Below, in pieces: positions 1 to 8,174 of a stretch of DNA of 64,000 nt. A program made the position numbers and the translations under genes. The notes below the pieces were generated by a model. The model worked only from the letters and a program-made list of their open reading frames with translations. It did not search any database and had not been told where the DNA came from. The stretch lies in contig JAEUSM010000017.1 in the NCBI GenBank assembly GCA_016788785.1, forward strand, positions 248,001 to 312,000. The letters run 5' to 3'. The first letter of the stretch is position 1, and every line of letters begins with the position of its first letter. The stretch comes from Candidatus Kapaibacterium sp. Lineage in GTDB: Bacteria > Bacteroidota > Ignavibacteria > Kapaibacteriales > JAEUSM01.

Positions 1-1515
1 CCATTAGCTCGAACTGCCGATATTCATTTAGATATTCGTCCTGGTACCGACTCAGCTCTCTTTGGTGCGATACTCAATTATATGATACGCCATGATATGG
101 TAGATCACGATTTTATTGATTATTTTACTTCTGGTTTTGAGGATGCAAAAGATGCAGTAAAAGACTATACATTAGAATGGGCAGAAGAAATCACTGGAGC
201 AAAAAAAGAAAAAATAGAAGAAGCTGCAAAACTGTGGGGTAAAGCTTCAACTTCGTTTTTACTACATGCAAGAGGCATTGAACATCATACTAAAGGTGTT
301 GAGAATGTATTAAGTTGTATTAATATTGTCTTAGCTTCAGGTAGAATTGGTAAACCCTACTGTGGATATGGAACCATAACTGGGCAAGGAAATGGTCAAG
401 GTGGAAGAGAACATGGTCATAAGTGCGATCAACTACCAGGGAATAGAGATATTGAAAATCCAGAACATCGTAAGTATATTTCAAAAGTTTGGGGCATCGA
501 AGAATCTGAATTACCTGGTAAAGGTTTATCTGCATATGAAATTATCGAGGCAATACATAGAGGTGAAATAAAAGGACTCATTTCAATATGTTTCAATCCT
601 TTAGTTTCTCTTCCAAATAGTAATTATGTACGTGAAGCTTTAGAAAAATTGGAATTTTATATTGGAATTGACTTCTTTCTCAGCGAGACGTTACGTCATG
701 CAAACATTGTACTCCCAGGTTCTTTACATGAAGAAGAAGAGGGTACAGTTACTACTGCAGAAGGTAGGGTAGTTAGAATTAGAAAAGCTGTTGATCCGCC
801 TAAAAATGCTCGAACTGATACAGAGATAATTCTAGAAATTGCCAAAAGATTGGGTGCTGGTGATAAATTTTCTTTTTCTTCGAGTGAAGATATTTTTAAT
901 GAACTTCGAGTTGCTTCTAAAGGAGGAACTGCAGATTATTATGGAATAACCTATGAAAAAATCGAAAAAAATATGGGAGTGTTTTGGCCCTGTCCGGAAT
1001 TAGATCATCCTGGAACACCTCGACTTTGGGAAGATAAAAAGTTTCGAACCCCTGACGGAAAAGCACACTTTAATCCTGTGAAGTATCATTCGAGTATGGA
1101 TCCTGTAGATGATGAATATCCAGTCATTCTTACTACAGGTAGGGTTGTTTCTCAATACTTAAGTGGAAGTCAAACGAGAAGGATTGGTAAGTTGGTTCAA
1201 CAATATGCAGAACCACTATTAGAAATACATCCAAAATTGGCTGCTCAATTTGGTATACGACAAAATGAAGAAGTTGTCGTTACTACAAAAAGAGGTAGTG
1301 CTATTTTCCCTGCAAATATTGTTGAAACAATTAGAGAAGATACTGTATTTGTTCCTTATCATTGGCCTGGTAAAAAATCAGTAAATCAATTAACAAGTGG
1401 ACACTTAGATCCAATTTCTAAGATACCAGAATTTAAAGTAAGTGCATGTTCTTTACAGCCTACTGGTAAGATTGTCGAAGTGAATAAATTTTCAGAAACG
1501 TATAAAAGTTCTTAA
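1..1515 (+). CDS. Molybdopterin oxidoreductase catalytic subunit, nitrate-reductase-like clade (5' partial)
   Basis: The frame is open from base 1 ([17 protein letters not shown]), well before the first ATG at 82, so the gene enters from outside the window and 504 residues are visible. The segment H-L-x-I-R-P-G-T-D-x-A-L-F, the later [10 protein letters not shown], and a C-terminal molydopterin-dinucleotide-binding domain (from V-I-L-T-T-G-R, visible residue about 376, to Y-H-W-P-G and [11 protein letters not shown]) place it in the Mo/W-bisPGD (DMSO reductase) superfamily. The pattern is closest to assimilatory nitrate reductases of the NasA/NarB type, but the substrate is not established. 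The N-terminal [4Fe-4S] domain and the metal ligand lie outside the window. It ends 2 bases before a ferredoxin-type subunit gene, so the two are probably cotranscribed. Confident on superfamily, uncertain on substrate. Confidence 0.9.
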   Translation, partial: PLARTADIHLDIRPGTDSALFGAILNYMIRHDMVDHDFIDYFTSGFEDAKDAVKDYTLEWAEEITGAKKEKIEEAAKLWGKASTSFLLHARGIEHHTKGVENVLSCINIVLASGRIGKPYCGYGTITGQGNGQGGREHGHKCDQLPGNRDIENPEHRKYISKVWGIEESELPGKGLSAYEIIEAIHRGEIKGLISICFNPLVSLPNSNYVREALEKLEFYIGIDFFLSETLRHANIVLPGSLHEEEEGTVTTAEGRVVRIRKAVDPPKNARTDTEIILEIAKRLGAGDKFSFSSSEDIFNELRVASKGGTADYYGITYEKIEKNMGVFWPCPELDHPGTPRLWEDKKFRTPDGKAHFNPVKYHSSMDPVDDEYPVILTTGRVVSQYLSGSQTRRIGKLVQQYAEPLLEIHPKLAAQFGIRQNEEVVVTTKRGSAIFPANIVETIREDTVFVPYHWPGKKSVNQLTSGHLDPISKIPEFKVSACSLQPTGKIVEVNKFSETYKSS

Positions 1516-1517
1516 TC

Positions 1518-2084
1518 ATGAATCAATATTATAAATTACAAGAAGAATTTTTTGTCGATATGCAACGTTGTATTGGTTGTAAAGCTTGTGAAGCAGCTTG
1601 TGCCGAATGCGAAACGAATGGTCATGAACCTATGATACATGTAAATTACGTTAATAGAGCAGTAACAATTCAAACAACTGTACAGGTTTGTATGCACTGT
1701 GATGATCCAATTTGTGCAAATGTTTGTCCTGCTGATGCTATTACAAAAGATGAATTTGGTATCGTTCATACTGCAAATACTTCCAGATGTATTGGATGCT
1801 CCAATTGTGTGATGGCTTGTCCTTTTGGAGTTCCAAAAAAAGTAGAAGAATACGATTTGATGATGAAATGTAACATGTGTTATGATAGAACAAGTGTTGG
1901 TAAAAAGCCTATGTGTGCGACTGTCTGTCCAAGCGGTGCATTGTTTTTTGGCACTCGAGAACAAATGGAAAAACTTCGTCCGAACTCTTCTCCAGTGAAT
2001 AAATTTATTTTTGGGATGGAAACTGTAACCACAAAAGTAAATATAATGTTACCAAAAGGTACCGAAGTTCTGAAAGTTTTTTAA
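1518..2084 (+). CDS. Four-cluster ferredoxin-type electron-transfer subunit (HycB/NrfC-like)
   Basis: The 188-residue protein carries sixteen cysteines in four ferredoxin groups: C18/C21/C24/C28, C58/C61/C66/C70, C91/C94/C97/C101 and C118/C121/C133/C137. This is the layout of electron-transfer beta subunits of bisPGD oxidoreductases (HycB, NrfC, DmsB, PhsB types), which bind four [4Fe-4S] clusters and wire the Mo subunit to its redox partner. It has no signal peptide. If the complex is periplasmic it would have to be carried out by a Tat signal on the catalytic subunit, whose N-terminus is not visible. It starts 2 bases after the catalytic gene and is followed by a Rieske gene after 34 bases. 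Confidence 0.92.
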   Translation: MNQYYKLQEEFFVDMQRCIGCKACEAACAECETNGHEPMIHVNYVNRAVTIQTTVQVCMHCDDPICANVCPADAITKDEFGIVHTANTSRCIGCSNCVMACPFGVPKKVEEYDLMMKCNMCYDRTSVGKKPMCATVCPSGALFFGTREQMEKLRPNSSPVNKFIFGMETVTTKVNIMLPKGTEVLKVF

Positions 2085-2118
2085 TTTTTTCATCCATTTC
2101 TCCAAAAAAATATACATT

Positions 2119-2619
2119 ATGAATAATGAAGATAAACATTGGAAAAAAGATTTTCCTATAAATAGATCTGAAGCTAATCAAGTTAGTAGAAGAGATTTTG
2201 CCAAATTACTTCGTGTCATTTCCGGTGGAATGGTATTAGGTAATGGAATTATAGCTTCCAAAGCTTTCCTATCAAAAGAACAAACTGTTTTTGAAAAACA
2301 GAAAATTTGTAACAAAAAAGACATTCCAGTTGGAGGAACAAAATCATTTGTTTTGGCAAATGAAGAAGTACCTTATATTCTCATACATACTGAAGAAGGG
2401 CAATTTTATGCTTATGAACAAAAATGTACGCATCTTTCTTGTGCAGTATATTACAAACCAGGAACTATGAAAATTGAATGTCCTTGTCATAATGGATATT
2501 TTGATGTAAAGACAGGTCATGTTTTGCAAGGTCCTCCTCCAAGACCATTAAAAAAATTGGAAGTTATTATTGAAGCCGAAGCTATTTTTGTTGTACATCC
2601 AAAATCTACTACTATATGA
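2119..2619 (+). CDS. Rieske [2Fe-2S] protein with Tat signal/anchor
   Basis: The 166-residue protein has both Rieske boxes: C103-T-H105-L-S-C108 and C121-P-C123-H124-N-G. C103, H105, C121 and H124 are expected to bind the [2Fe-2S] cluster, and C108 and C123 to form the usual disulfide. Residues 23-29 (S-R-R-D-F-A-K) match the twin-arginine consensus S-R-R-x-F-x-K, followed by a moderately hydrophobic stretch to about residue 50, so it is probably a Tat-exported, N-terminally anchored protein. Its stop overlaps the next start (ATGA), indicating translational coupling. Position suggests it passes electrons between the four-cluster subunit and a membrane or periplasmic partner, which is an inference. 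Mo-enzymes with Rieske partners are known (arsenite oxidase), but this catalytic subunit looks different. Confidence 0.9.
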   Translation: MNNEDKHWKKDFPINRSEANQVSRRDFAKLLRVISGGMVLGNGIIASKAFLSKEQTVFEKQKICNKKDIPVGGTKSFVLANEEVPYILIHTEEGQFYAYEQKCTHLSCAVYYKPGTMKIECPCHNGYFDVKTGHVLQGPPPRPLKKLEVIIEAEAIFVVHPKSTTI

Positions 2620-2855
2620 GTAACTTTAGAACTGGACAAAATAATGCCCATCCTCAAAAAAGAAGTATGATACTTACAACATTAATTGTTGTTATGTTAG
2701 TTAATTTACTTATTCAAATTTGGTTGTTATATACAGCTCTTAACAATGCTTTAGATGGAAATAAAGAAGTAGCTTATAGTACATTCATTGCTTCATTTGT
2801 ATTATTTTTAGCAAGTTCTATTTGGCTTTATCTTTTACCTAAAAATGTTAAGTAA
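2616..2855 (+). CDS. Small two-helix membrane protein (DUF6755-like)
   Basis: The 79-residue protein has two clear transmembrane segments, about residues 19-41 and 54-74, with a short positively charged N-terminus. It resembles the small membrane proteins classed as DUF6755, recalled from memory rather than searched. The start overlaps the Rieske stop by four bases and its stop overlaps the moaA start by one base (TAATG), so it is translated as part of this operon. It may anchor the Mo/Fe-S/Rieske complex or provide a quinone-side contact; no cofactor ligands (conserved His or Cys) are visible to support direct electron transfer. Confidence 0.75.
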   Translation: MSNFRTGQNNAHPQKRSMILTTLIVVMLVNLLIQIWLLYTALNNALDGNKEVAYSTFIASFVLFLASSIWLYLLPKNVK

Positions 2856-3832
2856 TGTTAGTTGACACATTTAATAGAGTTCATGATTATCTTCGGATTT
2901 CAATAACCGACGCTTGCAATTTTCGATGTGTTTATTGCATGCCTGAAGAAAATATTACATTCTTGAAACAACAGTATTTAATGTCTAATGAGGAGATTTT
3001 TTCATTAGCAAAAATATTTGTAGATTTAGGTGTTACAAAAATTAGATTGACAGGTGGTGAACCATTAGTAAGAAAAGACTTTGGATCAATTGTATCAAAA
3101 TTAGCCTTACTTCCAATTAAAATTGGTATAACTACTAATGGTTTATTATTAGACAACTATTTGGAAGATATAAAAAAAGCTGATATCGTTTCTATAAACA
3201 TTAGTTTGGATAGTTTACGTAAAGAAAAATTTAAAACCATTACTCAAAGAGATCATTTTGATCAAGTAATGAAAAATATTCTCCTTTGCATTGAAAATAA
3301 TCTCTATGTAAAATTGAATGTAGTTACGCTCAAAGGAGTCAATGATTCTGAAATTATAGATTTTGTTCACCTCACGAAGAACTTACCCATCCATGTAAGA
3401 TTTATTGAATACATGCCATTTTCTGGGAATAATTGGGATAAGGATAAAGTCTTTAGTAATCAAATTGCCTTACAAACTATTGAAAATCAATTTTCACTCT
3501 TCAAATTAGTTGATGAAAAAAATGATACAGATAAAAAGTTTGGCATATTTGGTCATGCTGGTACTATTAGTTTTATTTCTACTCTGACAGATACTTTTTG
3601 CAGTACTTGTAATAGGTTACGAATTACTTCAGACGGAAAATTGAAAAATTGTTTGTTTGGTAAAGAAGAATTTGATTTGATAACACCATTAAGGAATGGT
3701 GAAAATATTGTCCCAATTATAGTAAATGCTATTGTAAAAAAGCATGAAAAATTGGGTGGTCAATTTGTTGATTATACTCAGGTTGTAGCATCAACTCTTG
3801 AAAATAGAAGTATGATAAAAATTGGCGGATAG
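2855..3832 (+). CDS. moaA: GTP 3',8-cyclase MoaA (radical SAM)
   Basis: MoaA carries out the first step of molybdenum cofactor synthesis, rearranging GTP to 3',8-cyclo-GTP. The 325-residue protein has the radical-SAM triad C21-x3-C25-x2-C28 (C-N-F-R-C-V-Y-C-M-P), the L-T-G-G-E-P segment, and the second cluster motif F-C-S-T-C-N-R-L-R with a downstream Cys in K-N-C-L-F-G, which is diagnostic for MoaA. The C-terminus ends in the conserved Gly-Gly needed for catalysis. Length is normal for the family. Its start overlaps the preceding membrane-protein gene by one base, joining cofactor synthesis to the Mo-enzyme genes in one transcript. Confidence 0.97.
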   Translation: MLVDTFNRVHDYLRISITDACNFRCVYCMPEENITFLKQQYLMSNEEIFSLAKIFVDLGVTKIRLTGGEPLVRKDFGSIVSKLALLPIKIGITTNGLLLDNYLEDIKKADIVSINISLDSLRKEKFKTITQRDHFDQVMKNILLCIENNLYVKLNVVTLKGVNDSEIIDFVHLTKNLPIHVRFIEYMPFSGNNWDKDKVFSNQIALQTIENQFSLFKLVDEKNDTDKKFGIFGHAGTISFISTLTDTFCSTCNRLRITSDGKLKNCLFGKEEFDLITPLRNGENIVPIIVNAIVKKHEKLGGQFVDYTQVVASTLENRSMIKIGG

Positions 3833-3855
3833 CTTTATAACACTTTAATACTACA

Positions 3856-5037
3856 ATGATTTCCGTACAAACTGCTCTTGAAATAGTAAGTTCAATTAAA
3901 AAAAATAATTTTGAACAGAAACTTCCACTTCTTCAATGTCTTAATTTACTATCGGCTGAAGAAGTAATTGCTCCTATCGATGTTCCGAGTTTTGATAATT
4001 CAGCAATGGATGGATATGTCTGTAAATATGAAGATATTCAAGAAAATTCTTTAGCACTTAGTACAAATGAAATTCCTGCGGGCATTTCAAATCTACCACT
4101 ATTAACGAAAAATACAGCCTGCAGAATATTTACAGGTGCACCTATCCCTGAAAATGCAGATACTGTTATTCCACAAGAAGATGTGTTCATTCTTGATGGT
4201 CAAATTAGTTTTCTTAAAGACATTCAACAATTTTCACATATTAGACGTAAAGGAAGTCAAACTAAAAAAGGTGCAATAGTTTTAACAAAAGGTACCATTC
4301 TAACTGCTGAATACATAGGATTTTTGGCTACTTTAGGCATCGTCGAGTTATTAGTTTACAGAAAACCTTCTGTAGGCATTATCATTACAGGTAAAGAATT
4401 GGTTCCACTTGGAAACAATATAGGCTCGTTTCAAATTTTTGAAAGCAATTCTGTCTTTTTAATTTCTGCTTTAAAATCCTTAGATATTACACCTAATTTT
4501 GTTGTGAAAGTCGATGATGATAAAGAACAGTTATACTCTATTGTCAACGAAAGAATTACTACAGTAGACTTATTACTATTTACAGGGGGAATTTCTGTTG
4601 GTGATTACGATTTTGTGAGACCTGTTCTCGACACACTTGGAGTTGAAGAACACATTTATAAAATCAAACAAAAACCTGGAAAACCACTCTATATAGGTTC
4701 TTACAAAAATACAGTAGTTTTTGCTATGCCAGGAAATCCTAGTGCCGTTGTGATGTGTTTTCACATTTATGTCAAATTCTTTATTTCTCTTTGTATGGGA
4801 AAGTTTCCGATTATAAAAAAGAACTATGGAATTTTGATAAATGAATATACCAAAAAAAGTGGACTAACTCATTTTGTAAAGGTAAAAGTTCATAATCAAA
4901 AAATAGAAATTCTATCGAATCAGTTATCGTATCAAATGGATTCTTATTCCGCTGCAAACGCTTTTGCTGTTTTACCTGAACATCAAGAACATTTTCAGAT
5001 TGGCGAAAAAGTGGAAGTGATATACTTTTCAGTTTGA
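3856..5037 (+). CDS. moeA: Molybdopterin molybdenumtransferase MoeA
   Basis: MoeA inserts molybdate into adenylylated molybdopterin made by MogA. The 393-residue protein has the standard landmarks: S-F-D-N-S-A-M-D-G-Y near residue 50, F-T-G-A-P-I-P-E-N-A-D-T-V-I-P-Q-E-D near residue 95, the MogA-like central domain with T-G-G-I-S-V-G-D-Y-D-F-V, and M-P-G-N-P-S-A-V with the C-terminal beta domain. Length is normal. It lies 23 bases after moaA and is followed after one base by a TauE-family permease gene, so it belongs to the same operon. Confidence 0.96.
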   Translation: MISVQTALEIVSSIKKNNFEQKLPLLQCLNLLSAEEVIAPIDVPSFDNSAMDGYVCKYEDIQENSLALSTNEIPAGISNLPLLTKNTACRIFTGAPIPENADTVIPQEDVFILDGQISFLKDIQQFSHIRRKGSQTKKGAIVLTKGTILTAEYIGFLATLGIVELLVYRKPSVGIIITGKELVPLGNNIGSFQIFESNSVFLISALKSLDITPNFVVKVDDDKEQLYSIVNERITTVDLLLFTGGISVGDYDFVRPVLDTLGVEEHIYKIKQKPGKPLYIGSYKNTVVFAMPGNPSAVVMCFHIYVKFFISLCMGKFPIIKKNYGILINEYTKKSGLTHFVKVKVHNQKIEILSNQLSYQMDSYSAANAFAVLPEHQEHFQIGEKVEVIYFSV

Positions 5038-5038
5038 G

Positions 5039-5767
5039 ATGGAATTGATGATAATAGTAATTCTATTTTTTATTGTTGCAACGTTGTATTCATCCGTTGG
5101 TCATGGTGGTGCAAGTGGCTTTATAGCGTTAATGGTTCTTTTTTCATTTCCAACTGAAGAAATTCGATCTAACGCTCTTTTTTTGAATCTTATAGTTTCT
5201 TTGATTTCATTTGTTCTTTTTTTTTCTAAAAATAATTTTCCAAAAAAACTTTTTCTTCTACTCAGTTTGAGCTCTGTGCCAATGGCATATTTAGGAGGAA
5301 TGTGGAAACTACATTCACAACTATTCAATATTTTGTTGGGGTGTATTCTGTTGATTCCAATTGCAAATTTTTTAGGTGTTATTCCAAAGTTACAACTACA
5401 GATTAAACAGAATACTTTGTTGATTTGTTCTGTAGGAATCTTAATTGGGATATTATCTGGAATATTGGGAATTGGAGGAGGAATAATATTGAGTCCTTTG
5501 CTTCTTTTATTTGGATGGTGTACTGTTAAGGAAACTCCAGCTGTTAGTGCTTTGTTTATCTTTGTTAACTCTGCTGCAGGATTATTAGGTTTATTTCCAC
5601 AAAATCTTCACATTTCTACTTCTTACATTGTACCATTTATCACATCTGTAATTATAGGTGGACTTTTAGGTGGTTACTTGGGTGCTTTTCAGTTGAGAAA
5701 TGAATGGATTAAATATCTTTTAGCTTTTGTGTTATTTATAGCATGTATCAAACTCTTTATAACGTAA
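5039..5767 (+). CDS. TauE/SafE-family anion permease
   Basis: The 242-residue polytopic membrane protein has two similar halves, each with a glycine-rich motif (S-V-G-H-G-G-A-S-G near residue 20 and G-I-L-G-I-G-G-G-I near residue 145), as in the TauE/SafE (DUF81) family. Members export sulfite or other small anions or organic acids. It lies between moeA and mobA with one-base and six-base gaps, so it is firmly part of the Moco operon. It could move the product or substrate of the Mo-enzyme (an oxyanion), or serve sulfur supply. Neither is shown by the sequence. A second TauE-family gene is at 47031-47861. Confidence 0.88.
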   Translation: MELMIIVILFFIVATLYSSVGHGGASGFIALMVLFSFPTEEIRSNALFLNLIVSLISFVLFFSKNNFPKKLFLLLSLSSVPMAYLGGMWKLHSQLFNILLGCILLIPIANFLGVIPKLQLQIKQNTLLICSVGILIGILSGILGIGGGIILSPLLLLFGWCTVKETPAVSALFIFVNSAAGLLGLFPQNLHISTSYIVPFITSVIIGGLLGGYLGAFQLRNEWIKYLLAFVLFIACIKLFIT

Positions 5768-5773
5768 TTGCTT

Positions 5774-6337
5774 ATGAAAGCATACATATTAGCCGGGGGA
5801 AAAAGTACTCGATTAGGAAGAGATAAGGGTATTGAACCTATTAAAGGTAAACCTATGATTTCATATTTACTTGATACCTTGAGTACAATTAACGTTGATG
5901 TTTCCATCATAGCAAATAATGATAATTATTCTCACTTTCAAGTTCCTGTTATTACAGATATTGTTGCTGAAAAGGGTCCCTTGGGAGGAATTTTAACAGC
6001 GATATCGCACGCTAATGAAGATTCGATAGTTTTAAGTGTAGATACACCATTTATATCAGAGAAAAATGTTCTACAGTTAATGAAACGCTATAAGAAAGGT
6101 TCGATATCTGTTGTTGAATCAGATACAATACTTTTTCCATTATTTGGAATATACCCTCTTTCGTTGATAGAATCACTCAAACAAACTATTCATTCTAACA
6201 ATCTCAAACTCATTAAATTTTTGTTGGAAAACAACGTTACAAAAATTACGTTACAACTATCAGATTTAGAAAAACTGAACATAAACAACCTAGAAAATTT
6301 ACAAACTGCTGAAAGATTATTACAAAATGAAAATTGA
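5774..6337 (+). CDS. mobA: Molybdenum cofactor guanylyltransferase MobA
   Basis: MobA joins GMP from GTP to the molybdenum cofactor, giving the MGD form used by bisPGD enzymes such as the one at the start of this window. The 187-residue protein begins with the nucleotidyltransferase signature L-A-G-G-K-S-T-R-L-G-R-D-K-G and has a metal-site segment S-V-D-T-P-F-I-S. The frame also contains a TTG two codons upstream (5768), but ATG 5774 puts M-K-A-Y-I-L-A-G-G at the N-terminus, as expected for the family. The last 11 bases overlap moaD. Its presence supports the view that the local enzyme uses a dinucleotide cofactor. Confidence 0.93.
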   Translation: MKAYILAGGKSTRLGRDKGIEPIKGKPMISYLLDTLSTINVDVSIIANNDNYSHFQVPVITDIVAEKGPLGGILTAISHANEDSIVLSVDTPFISEKNVLQLMKRYKKGSISVVESDTILFPLFGIYPLSLIESLKQTIHSNNLKLIKFLLENNVTKITLQLSDLEKLNINNLENLQTAERLLQNEN

Positions 6338-6554
6338 TACCTATGGAATAATTTCGGACATTATAGATAAAGAAATTGACATCCTTTTGCCTTTGAAAGT
6401 TGGTGAACTTCGTTCTTTATTAGAATCAAATTTTCCTAAGTTATCTCAGTTTAACTATTCTCTAGTCATTGATAATGAGATAATTTCTGATGAGATGAAA
6501 TTAATTGAACATTCAAATTCAATTGCAATAATGCCTCCATTTTCAGGCGGTTAA
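6327..6554 (+). CDS. moaD: Molybdopterin synthase sulfur carrier subunit MoaD
   Basis: This 75-residue ubiquitin-like protein ends in P-P-F-S-G-G. The C-terminal Gly-Gly is adenylylated by MoeB and converted to the thiocarboxylate that donates sulfur in MPT synthase. The start lies inside the end of mobA (11-base overlap) and the gene is followed 8 bases later by the MoeB-like activating enzyme, a natural pair. Sequence outside the tail is divergent, as is usual in this family, but size, tail and context together make the call firm. Confidence 0.92.
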   Translation: MKIDTYGIISDIIDKEIDILLPLKVGELRSLLESNFPKLSQFNYSLVIDNEIISDEMKLIEHSNSIAIMPPFSGG

Positions 6555-6562
6555 AAAAACAT

Positions 6563-7630
6563 ATGAATCGTTACGCTCGACAAATAATATTACCAAATTT
6601 TGGTCCTCAAACTCAGCAAAAGTTAAAAACAAGTAAAGTATTGATAGTTGGTGCTGGTGGATTGGGCATACCAGTACTACAGTATCTTACTGCTGCAGGT
6701 ATTGGAGTAATTGGAATTGCTGATGGTGATACTATTGACATTAGTAATTTACAGAGACAAGTTTTATTTTACGAACAAGATATAGGCTACAACAAAGCAA
6801 CTGTTGCATATAACAAGTTACATTCCCTTAATTCAGAAATTGAGTTTGTCGTGTATGATTATAATATCAACCAGCAAAATGTTTTTGATATTGTAGAATG
6901 TTTTGACATAGTTGTTGATTGCACTGATAACTTTTCTATTAGATATCTATTAAATGACGTTTGTGAATTACTGACAAAACCGTTAGTGTTTGCATCTATA
7001 TTTCAGTTTGAGGCACAACTTTCTGTATTCCATTATGGAGTAAATCCGTATAGTTTACGAGACATTTTTCCCAATATTCCAATTTCGAACTCAGTACCGA
7101 ATTGTACAGAAGCTGGAGTAATTGGAACAATTACAGGATTGATTGGAAGTATTCAAGCTAATGAAGTCATCAAAATTATTACAAATATCGGAACTGTTAA
7201 TTCAGGTACGTTGCTATTAGTGAATAGCCTTTATAATACAATGCAAAATGTAACTATTTCAAAAAATTCTTCACTTATACCTTTTACTACAAAAGATCAA
7301 ATTCTCAATTACAATTATGGATCTTTTTGCTCTCATTATCAATACATTTATTCTCTAAATGAACTTAAAGAATTACTAACAATGGATAATAGTATATTGA
7401 TTGATGTGAGAGAATTAGAAGAACTTCCAAAAGTTATTGAGGTTTCATGCAAACAAATTCCACTAAGTATATTGCCATCAACACTACAGGATTTGAAATC
7501 ATATAATCATATTGTCTTTTTATGTAAAAGTGGTGTTCGAAGTAAAAAAGCTATTGATATAACTCAAGAGGTTTTTCCATCAAAAACGATTTATTCAATT
7601 AAAGATGGAATCACTATATTTGAAGAATAA
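6563..7630 (+). CDS. moeB: MoeB/ThiF-type sulfur-carrier adenylyltransferase with C-terminal rhodanese domain
   Basis: The 355-residue protein has an N-terminal E1-like domain: nucleotide-binding V-G-A-G-G-L-G near residue 29, D-I-S-N-L-Q-R-Q near residue 58 with the catalytic Arg, and V-D-C-T-D-N-F near residue 118. A rhodanese domain follows, from about residue 270, with active-site loop C-K-S-G-V-R-S. It activates the MoaD C-terminus and the rhodanese cysteine can carry the sulfur. The paired C-x-x-C zinc motifs of E. coli MoeB are not present; only single cysteines such as P-N-C-T-E-A-G remain. ThiF or a shared MoeB/ThiF role is possible, but placement directly after moaD favours MoeB. 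Confidence 0.9.
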   Translation: MNRYARQIILPNFGPQTQQKLKTSKVLIVGAGGLGIPVLQYLTAAGIGVIGIADGDTIDISNLQRQVLFYEQDIGYNKATVAYNKLHSLNSEIEFVVYDYNINQQNVFDIVECFDIVVDCTDNFSIRYLLNDVCELLTKPLVFASIFQFEAQLSVFHYGVNPYSLRDIFPNIPISNSVPNCTEAGVIGTITGLIGSIQANEVIKIITNIGTVNSGTLLLVNSLYNTMQNVTISKNSSLIPFTTKDQILNYNYGSFCSHYQYIYSLNELKELLTMDNSILIDVRELEELPKVIEVSCKQIPLSILPSTLQDLKSYNHIVFLCKSGVRSKKAIDITQEVFPSKTIYSIKDGITIFEE

Positions 7631-7722
7631 TTCAAGTTTTTTTAAAAAGAAGTATCAAAAAGTTTTCTCAATTTTCAAAGTTTTTTACAAGAGTTTTCTC
7701 AATTTATATTTAAGTTAAATCA
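7631..7722 (+). promoter_or_regulatory. Only sizeable gap inside the Moco operon, with a 14-base direct repeat
   Basis: This 92-base gap separates the MoeB-like gene from moaE, whereas all upstream genes in the block overlap or sit within a few tens of bases. The word AGTTTTCTCAATTT occurs at 7661-7674 and again at 7692-7705, a 31-base period (about three helical turns). The stretch is T-rich with no hairpin terminator. It may hold an internal promoter with paired binding sites for moaE and moaC-mogA; this is inference only. Confidence 0.35.
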
Positions 7723-8160
7723 ATGTCTACTAAAAAAAACGTTTTTGTAGATGGAGCAATTTCTCCAGAAAAAATAGCTAAGAGCATTACTAATCATCAA
7801 CATAAAAAAAACATTGGAGGTCATTCCATTTTTCTTGGGCAAGTTCGAGAGGATCTTGTTGGAGATAAATTAGTAAAAGCAATTGAGTATTCTTCGCATA
7901 GAGAATTAGCAGAAATCAAAATACATCAAATTCGAGAAGATATTTTTGCGAAATACCCATTAGTTTGTCTACATATTTATCATAGTGTAGGAACTATACT
8001 AGCTGGAGAACTTTGTTTTTTTGTTTTTACATCTTCTCAACATAGAAAACCAGCACAAGATGCTTGTGATGAAATTGTAGAAAGAGTAAAATCAGAAGTA
8101 CCAATTTGGGGTAAAGAGATATTTTATGATGATACTCATCAATGGAAAACTAACAACTAA
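7723..8160 (+). CDS. moaE: Molybdopterin synthase catalytic subunit MoaE
   Basis: MoaE forms MPT synthase with MoaD and installs the dithiolene sulfurs on precursor Z (cPMP). The 145-residue protein shows the family pattern: G-G-H-S-I-F-L-G-Q-V-R near residue 35, A-I-E-Y-S-S-H-R near residue 64, H-S-V-G-x-I-x-x-G-E near residue 88, and H-R-K-P-A-Q-D-A-C-D-x-I-V-E-R-V-K near residue 109, ending with the catalytic-lysine region P-I-W-G-K-E. It follows a 92-base gap and precedes the moaC-mogA fusion by 14 bases. Confidence 0.95.
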   Translation: MSTKKNVFVDGAISPEKIAKSITNHQHKKNIGGHSIFLGQVREDLVGDKLVKAIEYSSHRELAEIKIHQIREDIFAKYPLVCLHIYHSVGTILAGELCFFVFTSSQHRKPAQDACDEIVERVKSEVPIWGKEIFYDDTHQWKTNN

Positions 8161-8174
8161 AAAATCCAATATTT

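Noticed and set aside
1536-1964. 142-codon minus-strand frame opposite the ferredoxin-type subunit
   Set aside because: Antisense shadow; its Cys/Thr-rich content mirrors the cysteine codons of the real gene.
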